A stretch of 64,000 nt of DNA from VAZQ01 sp963841105 (lineage in GTDB: Bacteria > Pseudomonadota > Alphaproteobacteria > Rhizobiales > Xanthobacteraceae), in assembly GCA_963841105.1 (NCBI GenBank), contig CAWJCB010000030.1, positions 186,001 to 250,000 on the forward strand. Direction: 5' to 3'. The translations under genes and the position numbers were made by a program. The notes below the pieces were generated by a model. The model was not told the DNA's origin. It saw nothing but the letters and a program-made list of their open reading frames with translations, and made no database searches. Shown piece by piece: positions 36,229 to 44,295 of the stretch (the first letter of the stretch is position 1; every line of letters starts with the position of its first letter).

Positions 36229-37681
36229 TCCGATGGGGCTCGTCGGCATAGTTGTCGCCTTAGGAGCTCTGATCTGGCTGGCCTACAAAGGTTGGAGCGT
36301 GCTTTTGCTCGCTCCAGCTGCGGCGCTCATTGCAGCGGCCGCGTCCCGCGAGCCGCTGCTTGCGCACTGGACGCAGACCTTCATGGGAAGCGCGGCACAG
36401 TTTGTGGCGCAATTCTTTCCCTTGTTCCTGCTTGGCGCGCTGTTCGGCAAGCTGATGGACGACAGCGGATCCGTGCAGGCCATTGCTCGCTCCATGAGCG
36501 AGCGACTGGGATCGCGCCGGGCAATGCTTGCGGTGGTGCTGGCCGGAGCGATCGTCACTTACGGCGGAGTCAGCCTGTTTGTCGCCTTCTTCGTGCTGGC
36601 GCCCATGGCCCACGCGCTGTTTCGCGCCGCGGATATCCCGCGCCGGCTGATGCCCGCGGCAATCGCGTTGGGCACCTCCACTTTCACCATGTCGGCTCTT
36701 CCAGGAACACCCTCCATCCAAAACGCAATCCCCATGCCGTTCTTCGGCACCACGCCATTCGCAGCGCCCGGCCTTGGAATCATCGCGTCAATCATCATGC
36801 TGGGCTTCGGGTTATGGTGGCTCGGGCGTGCTGAGGCCGTCGCTCGGAAAGCCGGCGAGGGCTATGGCGGCGAAGCAATCACCACTGTCGATGCCGGTGA
36901 CCAGTTCATCCGCGAGCGTGCAACGAACTCCCACGAGTTCGATCCCGCCGAAATTCCTCATGGTCATCACAGTGACGCTACGCCACCGATTTTTGCGGCC
37001 GTGCTGCCTCTGATCGTCGTCGTGAGCGTCAATCTTTTGATGTCGCTCCTCATCCTGCCCCGGGTCGATTTTTCTTTCCTGGCGGAGGAGCGCTGGGGCG
37101 GAACCTCGCTCTCCGCTGTCGCCGGCGTCTGGGCGGTGGCGGTCGCGCTTGCTGCCGCTACGGCGACGCTGATCATTGTCAATTATCGGCGTCTGCCTGC
37201 ATTGCGCGCGAGCATGGATGCCGGCGCCAACGCTTCGGTGCTGCCCGTTCTAAGCGTTGCGAGTCTCGTCGGGTTCGGCGCCGTCGTCGCCGCATTGCCG
37301 GCCTTTGAATTGGTGCGCGACTGGGTGCTTTCGATCGGTGGTGGGCCGCTCGTTTCGCTGGCCACAGCAACAAACGTGCTTGCAGCTCTCACCGGCTCCG
37401 CGTCGGGCGGGCTGACAATTGCGCTCGATGCGCTCGGCGGCACTTACATGAGCATCGCTGCGCAAACCGGGATCGCTCCAGCGTTGATGCATCGGGTTGC
37501 GGTGATCGGCGCGGGAACGCTGGACAGCCTGCCGCATAACGGCGCGGTGGTGACGCTGCTCGCGGTCTGCGGATCAACTCATCGCCAGAGCTACCGCGAC
37601 ATCGTCATCGTCGGGATTGTCGGCGCGCTGATCGCCCTTGCCGCGGTCATTGTGCTGGGGTCGGCGGTGGGATCGTTCTGA
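36221..37681 (+). CDS. GntP family permease
   Basis: The 486-residue protein has about twelve to fourteen hydrophobic helices and matches the GntP group (gluconate, D-serine and beta-hydroxybutyrate:H+ symporters), for instance GGVSLFVAFFVLAPMAHALF, MSALPGTPSIQNAIPM and a C-terminal SASGGLTIALDALGG. The ATG at 36221, eight bases inside the end of the patatin gene, has GGAG just before it; an ATG at 36233 is also in frame. The overlap argues for coupling with the patatin. The likely substrate is a hydroxy-acid, with no residue I can use to choose between gluconate and hydroxybutyrate. Confidence 0.87.
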   Translation: MSDPMGLVGIVVALGALIWLAYKGWSVLLLAPAAALIAAAASREPLLAHWTQTFMGSAAQFVAQFFPLFLLGALFGKLMDDSGSVQAIARSMSERLGSRRAMLAVVLAGAIVTYGGVSLFVAFFVLAPMAHALFRAADIPRRLMPAAIALGTSTFTMSALPGTPSIQNAIPMPFFGTTPFAAPGLGIIASIIMLGFGLWWLGRAEAVARKAGEGYGGEAITTVDAGDQFIRERATNSHEFDPAEIPHGHHSDATPPIFAAVLPLIVVVSVNLLMSLLILPRVDFSFLAEERWGGTSLSAVAGVWAVAVALAAATATLIIVNYRRLPALRASMDAGANASVLPVLSVASLVGFGAVVAALPAFELVRDWVLSIGGGPLVSLATATNVLAALTGSASGGLTIALDALGGTYMSIAAQTGIAPALMHRVAVIGAGTLDSLPHNGAVVTLLAVCGSTHRQSYRDIVIVGIVGALIALAAVIVLGSAVGSF

Positions 37682-38019
37682 GAAGGTCATGATGCCGGCA
37701 CGCAGATCAGACACCGCCTGCGCGAGCACGGCGCGCGCTTCCCGAAGGTCCTTGCCGCGATTCTGGGTCCGCCTCGACACGCCGGCCTTCACTTCGGCAG
37801 ATCGATCGAGCAGATCGACGGCTGGCTTCGGCAATGGCCGGCGGCAAGTCTCTCCCTCCTGGCGGTAGCGATCCTTCTTGGCGCGGCACTGACGGCCGCG
37901 CGCTGAGGCTGGTCCTGGTGAACCGCACGCAGCGACAGTTCGCAATGACGCGCCAGCTGCTGTTTCAGCTGGTATAACTGCCCTGCGCGACGGTCGCGCC
38001 GACGGAAGGGATCAGCGCC
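37682..38019. other. intergenic; open frame continuing after the GntP stop
   Basis: After the GntP TGA, the same frame stays open for 74 codons up to the TGA at 37904-37906 and reads like a protein (IRHRLREHGARFPKVLAAIL ... then a hydrophobic SLSLLAVAILLGAALTAAR). It has no ATG or GTG start before the hydrophobic end, so I do not call a gene. The remaining 110 bases before ppk2 hold nothing I recognise. Confidence 0.35.
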
Positions 38020-38922
38020 ATGGCGAGACGAGAGATCCTCGATCGCTTCCAGAAGTATGTTGATCCCTTCCGTATCACAAAGGGCAAGGGCTTCCGTCTG
38101 AAGAACTTCGATCCCGCGGATACGTGCGGCCTCCAGCTGGGTAAGGGGGAGGCGGCCGATCTGCTTGCGCGCGGCACCGAGTGGCTCGCAGAAGAGCAGG
38201 ACATGCTCTACGCCCAGGACTGCTGGTCGCTGCTGCTCGTGTTTCAGGCGATGGATGCCGCCGGCAAGGACAGCACGATCAAGCATGTCATGTCGGGCGT
38301 CAATCCGCAGGGCTGTCAGGTGTTCTCGTTCAAGGTGCCTTCTTCGGAGGACCTCAATCACGATTTCATGTGGCGCTACGTCAAGTACCTGCCGGAGCGT
38401 GGCCGCATCGGCATCTTCAACCGTTCGTACTACGAGGAGACCCTCGTCGTGCGCGTGCACCCCGAGGTCTTGAAGCGGCAACGGCTGCCCTCGCAGAACG
38501 TCGGCAAGCAAATATGGGACGAGCGACTTGCCGACATCGCGCGCTTCGAGGATTACCTCACGCGGCAGGGAACGATCATCCTCAAGTTCTTTCTGCACGT
38601 GTCCCGCGCGGAACAGAAGAAGCGCTTCATGCAGCGGTTGGAGCGGCCGCAGAAGCACTGGAAGTTCTCTTCCGCCGATATCCGCGAGCGGGGCTTCTGG
38701 GCCGACTACATGCACGCATTCGAGGAGGCAATCCGCGCCACCGCAACGCCGCATGCGCCGTGGTTCATCGTGCCCGCCGACAACAAATGGTTCACCCGCC
38801 TCATCGTCGCCGCCGCGATCGTGGAAGCGGTGGAGAAGCTTGACCTCAGCTACCCGAAGATCGATGCGGCAAAGAAGAAGGAGCTGGTCGCGGCGCGGGC
38901 GGCGCTCGCCGGCGAGAAGTAG
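38020..38922 (+). CDS. ppk2: polyphosphate kinase 2 (PPK2), class III-like
   Basis: PPK2 enzymes phosphorylate nucleotides from polyphosphate. The 300-residue single-domain protein has Walker A in FQAMDAAGKDSTIKH, the following GVNPQGCQVFSFK, the lid segment ERGRIGIFNRSYYEE with Walker B-like Asn/Arg, and KFFLHVSRAEQKKRF near residue 190. The wording MDAAGKDSTIKHVMSGVNPQG resembles class III enzymes (able to turn AMP to ADP to ATP) more than class I; this is a judgement by eye. AAGGGA lies nine bases before the ATG. It is followed by a membrane protein gene 42 bases downstream. Confidence 0.92.
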   Translation: MARREILDRFQKYVDPFRITKGKGFRLKNFDPADTCGLQLGKGEAADLLARGTEWLAEEQDMLYAQDCWSLLLVFQAMDAAGKDSTIKHVMSGVNPQGCQVFSFKVPSSEDLNHDFMWRYVKYLPERGRIGIFNRSYYEETLVVRVHPEVLKRQRLPSQNVGKQIWDERLADIARFEDYLTRQGTIILKFFLHVSRAEQKKRFMQRLERPQKHWKFSSADIRERGFWADYMHAFEEAIRATATPHAPWFIVPADNKWFTRLIVAAAIVEAVEKLDLSYPKIDAAKKKELVAARAALAGEK

Positions 38923-38964
38923 GTGGCCCGATCGGGCCGCGCGGGTATCTTGGGAGGGCTTTCG

Positions 38965-39527
38965 ATGAGTGAACCCGAATTGACGAAAAACGCAGTCGGG
39001 ATACCCGTTCGTCCCCGCAACGCGGGCCTTTTGCAGCGGAAGTTGCCCTACATCGCCGTGCTCACGCTGGCGGTTTCGGGCGTGCCTACACAAACATTTC
39101 GCACCAGCCTCTCGTTGGCTATTGGGAGTTCTTGGCTCTGGCGACAGGGGTTCTCTGCATCGTAACGGAATGGGAAAATGCCGACGATAAGCAAGCTCGC
39201 TTTCGGCTGATGTGGACGCAGGCGCTCCACTGGGTCGCTATTCTGGTCACGATGAATATCGTGCTGTTGTCCGGCGTTCAGAAAATGCTGCCCGCGCCGG
39301 CGACCAGCCTGGTGCTTTTGACATTGCTCGCGCTCGGCACTTTTCTTGCTGGAGTCAATCTTCTGTCCTTGCAAATCTGCTTTCTGGCCCTCGCCATGGC
39401 TCTCGCCGTGCCGGCGATCGCGTGGTTCAAGCAGTCCGCGCTCTTTTTGGTTTTGGCCGCAATATTCTTGATCGGACTTGGCATGGCATTCTGGCCGCGC
39501 CGGACCGATGAGCGCACCGTAAATTGA
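38965..39527 (+). pseudogene. four-to-six-helix membrane protein, single frameshift
   Basis: The first frame starts at ATG 38965 with GGGAGGG eight bases upstream and reads PYIAVLTLAVSGV, then loses sense. The next frame picks up with AYTNISHQPLVGYWEFLALATGVLCIVTEWENADDKQ and several more hydrophobic helices up to TDERTVN. Adding one G near 39084 restores a 187-residue integral membrane protein with no other stop. I do not recognise the family by name. It follows ppk2 on the same strand. Confidence 0.7.
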
Positions 39528-39863
39528 AGCGTGTTCCGGTGAGATTGACGCCCGTGTAGGGTATGCAAAGGCGCGAAACTGGTCATTCCGGGCGCCGCGA
39601 AGCGGCGAACCCGGAAACCATAACCTCGAACTATGGTTATGGGTCTCGGGGTCTCTCGACCTTCGGCCTCGCCCCGGAATGGCTACGCGTATGATTCAAA
39701 TCTCGAAAACGCCGCGCTAGAGTGAACCCGCCGTTGACGGTCACACTATTTGTATCTACTCGCATGTAAGCTGTTTTTAGCAGATGTCCGTCACTCCCCT
39801 GCAAGGCGAATGCCGACACTGCTGATCACTGAAGGTCCTGCCAAGTAAACAAGGAGAATCTCG
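39528..39863. other. intergenic, mostly a palindromic repeat
   Basis: The gap before the PLDc_N/SHOCT gene contains the repeat at 39582-39681. The rest holds no gene I can support; AAGGAG at 39852-39857 is the ribosome-binding site of the next gene. Confidence 0.4.
39582..39681. repeat. GTCATTCCGGG...GCCCCGGAATG palindromic repeat
   Basis: The element opens GTCATTCCGGGCGCCGCGAAGC and closes GCCCCGGAATGG, with an inner palindrome AACCATAACC ... GGTTATGGG. A sister copy of the same design is at 57458-57583. It has the look of a REP-derived mobile intergenic element. Confidence 0.75.
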
Positions 39864-40247
39864 ATGTTGTTCTTCTCAGAAGGCTTCACGTTCCGCAATT
39901 TCCTTGCCGACGCCTTCGCGGTGTTTATGTTCGTCCTATGGTTCTGGCTGCTCATCATCGTCATAAGCGACCTGTTTCGGCGTCATGACGTATCCGGCTG
40001 GGTCAAGGCGATATGGGTGATCGCCCTGGTCGTGTTCCCCTACCTTGGCATATTCGCGTACATGATCACTCAATCGAGAGGCATGGCCGAACGAAGCGGC
40101 CAGCAAGCTGCGCAGGCGCGCGACGAGCTGCGTCGCGTGGTGGGCTTCAGCGCCGCTGACGAGATCGAGAAGCTTGACCGGCTCAAGAAATCAGGGTCGA
40201 TCACCGACCAGGAGTTTACGCGGCTTCGCGCCAAGCTGGTTGCGTAA
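39864..40247 (+). CDS. PLDc_N/SHOCT domain membrane protein
   Basis: The 127-residue protein has two N-terminal transmembrane helices (FAVFMFVLWFWLLIIVISDLF and AIWVIALVVFPYLGIFAYMI), the PLDc_N arrangement. After a charged region it ends in a SHOCT motif (DEIEKLDRLKKSGSITDQEFTRLRAKLV), which is an oligomerisation or membrane-envelope-associated module. AAGGAG lies nine bases before the ATG. Function is unknown; related proteins are common in soil actinobacteria and alphaproteobacteria. Confidence 0.88.
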   Translation: MLFFSEGFTFRNFLADAFAVFMFVLWFWLLIIVISDLFRRHDVSGWVKAIWVIALVVFPYLGIFAYMITQSRGMAERSGQQAAQARDELRRVVGFSAADEIEKLDRLKKSGSITDQEFTRLRAKLVA

Positions 40248-40374
40248 TCGGGGTAGCATTCTTGGTCCGGGCGGAGACCCGTCGGTTACCGCCCGGGACC
40301 GTTCCTTTTAGTGTAGGCTCGGAAGGTCTCGAGATGATCTTGTGCCTTGAATTGCGCGAAGGCGGGAGGCCGCG

Positions 40375-40662
40375 ATGCCGTCACTCAGTCAATTCATCGT
40401 CTGGATTGTCATAGGTCTGCTTGGCGGAAGCCTTGCCGGGCTGATCATTACCTGGGACCGCAAGGGGTTTGGCCTTCTCCGGAATCTGGGGGTGGGACTC
40501 ATTGGAGCTTTGGTGGGTGGCCTGCTGTTCCGCATGTTCGGGCTTTTCCCCGGGCTGGACAGCGTGGCGATCTCGTTGCGCGATATCGTGGCGGCTTTCG
40601 TCGGATCGCTCATCGTCCTCGCAGCCTTCTGGCTTTGGCAGCGTTACAGCAAATCCGTATAA
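40375..40662 (+). CDS. GlsB/YeaQ/YmgE family stress-response membrane protein
   Basis: This 95-residue protein has three hydrophobic helices (FIVWIVIGLLGGSLAGLII, LGVGLIGALVGGLLFRMFG and IVAAFVGSLIVLAAFWLW). The Gly-rich GLLGGSLAG and GVGLIGALVGG segments are the signature of the transglycosylase-associated (GlsB/YeaQ/YmgE) family. These proteins are generally induced by stress. GGGAGG lies about seven bases before the ATG. No EcfG-type box is evident immediately upstream. Confidence 0.9.
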   Translation: MPSLSQFIVWIVIGLLGGSLAGLIITWDRKGFGLLRNLGVGLIGALVGGLLFRMFGLFPGLDSVAISLRDIVAAFVGSLIVLAAFWLWQRYSKSV

Positions 40663-40761
40663 TTCCTCAACAAGCGCGCCGCGTTGCGCGTCCCGCCATC
40701 TTGGATGAATGAAGCTCTGCCGCCCGTGGGCGTGTGCACCTGCGGAGAACCTGGAGATAGC

Positions 40762-41289
40762 ATGTCCATACCTTGCAAATTCGAGCGCAGCATTCTCAGT
40801 TACGACGAGCATGAGATCGTCATGCAGAGCCACCATCCCAACGTCTACGACGTCGGGCTAGATGACCTCAGGGCGTTGCGCCAGCGACTGCGCGACATGC
40901 GCGGTCGGGAGCGCACTCTGGCTCGCGAGAAGCGCCGTGAAACGCGCGGAAAGGCGGCGCCAAGAGGCGCAAGCTTCCCTGGCACATCCGAGCATCCCCT
41001 GCGGCGCAAGCAGGCGTTCGCGGCGGCGCTCAAACGCGTCAACAAGGAGATCGACCGCATGCAGAAGCTGGAGGCGCGATCTGCACATGTCGCGGCGGCC
41101 CACCGCGCGCTGGCCATGCGCCGTGCGGCGCAGTTTCCGCCGCGTCCCCCAACCGGCAACGTGGCCGGCCAAGGCATGCGTCCGCTGCCAAGTCAACGGC
41201 GGCTAACAAGAGTATCCCCTGCAAAGATCGGCGTGGTATCACAAGCCACAAAGAATGCGCAGGCCGCTCACGACGCCCGCAACAAGTAA
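40762..41289 (+). CDS. hypothetical protein, basic
   Basis: The frame is open from 40684, but the ATG at 40762 with CTGGAGATAGC before it is the likely start, giving 175 residues. The N-terminal part (PCKFERSILSYDEHEIVMQSHHP) looks folded. The rest is Arg/Lys/Ala-rich with a helical region containing heptad-like KRVNKEIDRMQKLEARSAHV. I do not recognise a family. The high content of Arg and Lys suggests nucleic-acid association, which is speculative. Confidence 0.7.
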   Translation: MSIPCKFERSILSYDEHEIVMQSHHPNVYDVGLDDLRALRQRLRDMRGRERTLAREKRRETRGKAAPRGASFPGTSEHPLRRKQAFAAALKRVNKEIDRMQKLEARSAHVAAAHRALAMRRAAQFPPRPPTGNVAGQGMRPLPSQRRLTRVSPAKIGVVSQATKNAQAAHDARNK

Positions 41290-41314
41290 CGTCGAGAACT
41301 CTCGCCGGCGAGGC

Positions 41315-41536
41315 TCACAAAGGAACAACCTGCACCGACACTTCCATTCGGTCGAAAGCGTTCGGGTCCACTTCCCAGACGCCGGACAGGGGTGAAGCCT
41401 TCTTCTGCTCGCGGGCCACCGCTACGGAGATGTGCTCGCCACTCATCGGCCTCCTGAGCGCAAGCATCATGCGCAATGTCGTCGACAACCGGATCGTTCC
41501 GCCCGCGCTGAAGGCGCGGTCGATCTTCTCGGGCAC
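41315..41536 (-). CDS. small hypothetical protein (73 aa)
   Basis: The frame begins at a GTG (41536) with a poor ribosome-binding site. Codon third positions are mostly G or C, as in neighbouring real genes, which is the main support. The protein (PEKIDRAFSAGGTIRLSTTL...GVWEVDPNAFDRMEVSVQVV) has no signal peptide or helix. It could be a real small cytoplasmic protein or the tail of a decayed gene. Confidence 0.45.
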   Translation of the reverse strand: MPEKIDRAFSAGGTIRLSTTLRMMLALRRPMSGEHISVAVAREQKKASPLSGVWEVDPNAFDRMEVSVQVVPL

Positions 41537-41631
41537 AGACCCGCTCAGACATATTTGCGGGCACGCAAGGCATGGATGGCCGCGACGAGCGCGGCCATGA
41601 CGGAAATCGTGTCACCCCGACCGAAACGCGT

Positions 41632-41832
41632 TCAGAGAACTGCGGATGCCGACAGTTCTCTCTCTGCCGGCTCCTTCACCCGAAAGCAGGCAACGTATAG
41701 CGCCCGCTCGATCAAGGCCTCACGGGACGGTGCCTCGGTGGTCATCCGGCCCTGCGCGCTGGTCGCAACCCAGACGTGGGCATCCGCGTCGTGAAATGCG
41801 TCGAAGGATAGATTAAGCCGCCCATCGCTCAT
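41632..41832 (-). CDS. DUF1902 domain protein
   Basis: The 66-residue protein reads LNLSFDAFHDADAHVWVATSAQGRMTTEAPSREALIERAL, the DUF1902 pattern (a short HicB-like fold: beta strand, VW-A-S-x-x-x-G-x-T-E-A-P, then a helix). Such proteins are probable antitoxin relatives or regulators. No HicA-like toxin is adjacent. The ATG at 41832 has a weak ribosome-binding site. It is separated from the liv operon by 74 bases. Confidence 0.6.
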   Translation of the reverse strand: MSDGRLNLSFDAFHDADAHVWVATSAQGRMTTEAPSREALIERALYVACFRVKEPAERELSASAVL

Positions 41833-41906
41833 GGTTGGATCTTGCGGCTGACCCCCCCGCTGTCAATAGTCGTCAGAGTTATTCCGCCCCTGGGCGTGCG
41901 CGCGGC

Positions 41907-42629
41907 TTAGATTTCACCCAGATAGGCTTCACGGACTTTCGGATCCTGGGCAATACTGTCGGCGGGACCGGACAGCGCGACGCGGCCGCGATCGATCACG
42001 AACGCGCGCTGCGAAAGCTCGAGCGCGGCGAGCACATCCTGCTCGACAAGCAGAATTGTCAGTTCCCGTTCCTGTTGAATGCGCACCAGCGCCTCGCTGA
42101 GCTCCTCCACGGCTCGCGGCGCCAGGCCAAGCGACAGCTCGTCGATCATCAGGAGCTTCGGACGGCTCATGACGCCGCGCCCAATCGCGCACATCTGTTG
42201 CTGACCGCCGGAGAGCGTGCCGGCCTCCTGCCGGCGTCGTTCACCCAGCATCGGGAACAGGTCATAGACCTGGGCGAGATCGCGCCGCACCTGCGCCTCA
42301 TCGTGCCGCAGATATGCGCCCATGCGCAGATTGTCCTCGACGCTCAGCACCGAGAAGAGGCGGCGCCCTTCCGGCACATGCGCGACCCCGGCCGCAAGAA
42401 TCTGCGCCGGAGCCGCACCGGTAAGATCCCGGCCATCAATCATCACCTGCCCGGACCAGACCGGGACCAGACCGGAGATCGCGCGCAACAACGTGCTCTT
42501 CCCGGCGCCGTTGGAGCCGATCACGCAGACGATCTCGCCCGCCGCAACGTCGAGATCGACGCCCCAGAGGACCTGCACTTCTCCATAACCGGACACGAGT
42601 TGCGAAACTTGCAGACGCGGCGCCGTCAT
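41907..42629 (-). CDS. livF: HAAT-type ABC transporter ATPase LivF, cassette 1
   Basis: The 240-residue ATPase has Walker A GSNGAGKST, a signature LSGGQQQM (ABC motif), Walker B LLMIDELSLGLAP and the H-loop region ILLVEQDV. LivF and LivG drive import of branched-chain amino acids or related ligands from the periplasm. Its ATG overlaps the livG stop by four bases. Cassette 1 is read right to left: SBP (45413-46645), livH, livM, livG, livF. The substrate specificity is set by the SBP, which is not predictable by eye. Confidence 0.93.
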   Translation of the reverse strand: MTAPRLQVSQLVSGYGEVQVLWGVDLDVAAGEIVCVIGSNGAGKSTLLRAISGLVPVWSGQVMIDGRDLTGAAPAQILAAGVAHVPEGRRLFSVLSVEDNLRMGAYLRHDEAQVRRDLAQVYDLFPMLGERRRQEAGTLSGGQQQMCAIGRGVMSRPKLLMIDELSLGLAPRAVEELSEALVRIQQERELTILLVEQDVLAALELSQRAFVIDRGRVALSGPADSIAQDPKVREAYLGEI

Positions 42630-43378
42630 CGCGTTCGCCCGCTGCTCGCCTGCACATAGCGCTTGCCGAGGTAGGCTTCGGCGACAAGAGGATCGCGCAC
42701 CACCGCCTGCGGCGATCCGTCCGCAATAAGCTGGCCATGGTGCAGAACGACGAGCCTGGTGCAGACGGACAGGACGACCTTCATCAGGTGCTCGATCACC
42801 ACGATGGTGACGCCCGTGGCGGCGACCCTGCTGATCAACTGCAAAGCGTCGTTGATCTCGGCCGGATTAAGCCCGGCATTGACCTCGTCGAGAAACAAGA
42901 GCTTGGGCCGCATGGCGAGGCTCTTGGCAAATTCGAGACGCTTGCGGCGCGCCAAGGTCAGCGTTTCGGCCGGCTGATCGAATTGATCTGCAATGCCCAC
43001 CTCCTCGGCCAGGGTCGATGCCCGGCTGCGCGCTTCCGTCAGCGTCCGGGCTCCGCCGGCAAACAGTGTACCGGCTGCGATATTCTCCCCGACCGTCATG
43101 CGCGGAAACGGTTGCACGATCTGAAAGGTGCGGGCGATCCCAAGCCGGGCAATCGCGTTCGGGGAAAGCCGCGTGATGTCGCGACCGTTGGACAGCACGC
43201 GGCCGCGCGTCGCCGGGAACATGGCCGTGACCACATTCACCAGCGTCGTTTTGCCGGCGCCGTTCGGGCCGATCAATCCGACGACCTCTCCCGCCGTCAC
43301 AGTGAGCGAAATGTCATCGATCGCATGCACTCCCTTGAAGGCGCGAGACACGTTTATCAGCTGCAGCAGCGCGGTCAT
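42626..43378 (-). CDS. livG: HAAT-type ABC transporter ATPase LivG, cassette 1
   Basis: The protein has 250 residues from ATG 43378 (start overlapping the livM stop by four bases). Walker A is GPNGAGKTT and Walker B is LLFLDEVNAGLNP, followed by EHLMKVV (H-loop). The ABC signature position reads LTLARRKRLE instead of the canonical LSGGQ, as is usual in LivG. Its longer C-terminal part (GKRYVQASSG) is typical of the subunit. Confidence 0.93.
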   Translation of the reverse strand: MTALLQLINVSRAFKGVHAIDDISLTVTAGEVVGLIGPNGAGKTTLVNVVTAMFPATRGRVLSNGRDITRLSPNAIARLGIARTFQIVQPFPRMTVGENIAAGTLFAGGARTLTEARSRASTLAEEVGIADQFDQPAETLTLARRKRLEFAKSLAMRPKLLFLDEVNAGLNPAEINDALQLISRVAATGVTIVVIEHLMKVVLSVCTRLVVLHHGQLIADGSPQAVVRDPLVAEAYLGKRYVQASSGRTR

Positions 43379-44295
43379 GTCCGGCGCTCCCGCAAGCGGC
43401 GGTGTCCGATCGCCAGGATACCGTCCGGCATGAACAAGACGAGCGCGACGATCAACAATCCGAGCACTGCCGCGTGCACGGTGAGAAAGCTCCGCCACAC
43501 CACCTCTTCCAGCACGAGAAAAACGGCGGCGCCGATGACCGGCCCAAGCAGCGTGCCGAGCCCGCCGAGCAGCACCATCACCAGGGGCTTGACCGACAAC
43601 AGGACGTCGAACACGTCGCCCGGATCGATGTAGTGCACCCAACTCGCATAAATGCCGCCCGCCAGTCCCGGGAACAGCGCGGAGAGCGTAAAGGCTGCCG
43701 TCTTGTGCAGGCGCGCATTGACGCCGAGCATGATCGCGGCCTCCTCGTTCTGCTGGATGCATCGCAGCGCAAACCCGAATTGGCTGCGGCCGACCAGGAA
43801 TGCGACGAGGAGAGTGAGAATTGCCGCCCCGAGCATCGCGACAAAGAAAAGCAGCGCCTGTTGCATCACACTCGCAGTCGATACCGGCAGGTTCAGCCCC
43901 ATGCCGCCGCCGGTCAAACGATCGCTGATGTTGACGAGCTCGCGCAGGACCTCGACCAGCGCCAGGCTGGCGATGGCGAAGTAGTGACCTTTGACGTGCA
44001 GGATCGCGAGGCCGATCAGTGCGGCAAAGGCAGCGGCTGCCAGCCCACCGAGCGGCCACGCGACGAGGATCGGCAGTCCGGAGCTCTGCAGGATCGCCGA
44101 GGCATAGCTGCCCAGCCCGAAGAAGGCCGCGGTCGCGAACGACGGATATCCGGCAGCGCCGATGAAATTCCACGACAGCGCGAGCGTTGCATACATCGCA
44201 AAGATCGTCGCAAAGCGCAGGGCATAGTTGCCGCCGAACCATAAGGAGGCGGCCAGCGCCACAGCCACGGCAGCAAGAATGATTGCGTCTCTCAT
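43375..44295 (-). CDS. livM: HAAT-type ABC transporter permease LivM, cassette 1
   Basis: The 306-residue membrane protein has eight to ten hydrophobic segments and the LivM landmarks ALSWNFIGAAGYPSFATAAFFGLG, LHVKGHYFAIASLALVEVL, QNEEAAIMLGVN (the EAA loop that touches the ATPase) and LLGGLGTLLGPVIGAAVFL. Start and stop overlap the neighbouring livH and livG genes by four bases each. Confidence 0.92.
   Translation of the reverse strand: MRDAIILAAVAVALAASLWFGGNYALRFATIFAMYATLALSWNFIGAAGYPSFATAAFFGLGSYASAILQSSGLPILVAWPLGGLAAAAFAALIGLAILHVKGHYFAIASLALVEVLRELVNISDRLTGGGMGLNLPVSTASVMQQALLFFVAMLGAAILTLLVAFLVGRSQFGFALRCIQQNEEAAIMLGVNARLHKTAAFTLSALFPGLAGGIYASWVHYIDPGDVFDVLLSVKPLVMVLLGGLGTLLGPVIGAAVFLVLEEVVWRSFLTVHAAVLGLLIVALVLFMPDGILAIGHRRLRERRT

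Noticed and set aside
37789..39093. 434-codon minus-strand open frame opposite ppk2
   Set aside because: It is the antisense shadow of ppk2 in GC-rich DNA; ppk2 has full family motifs on the plus strand.
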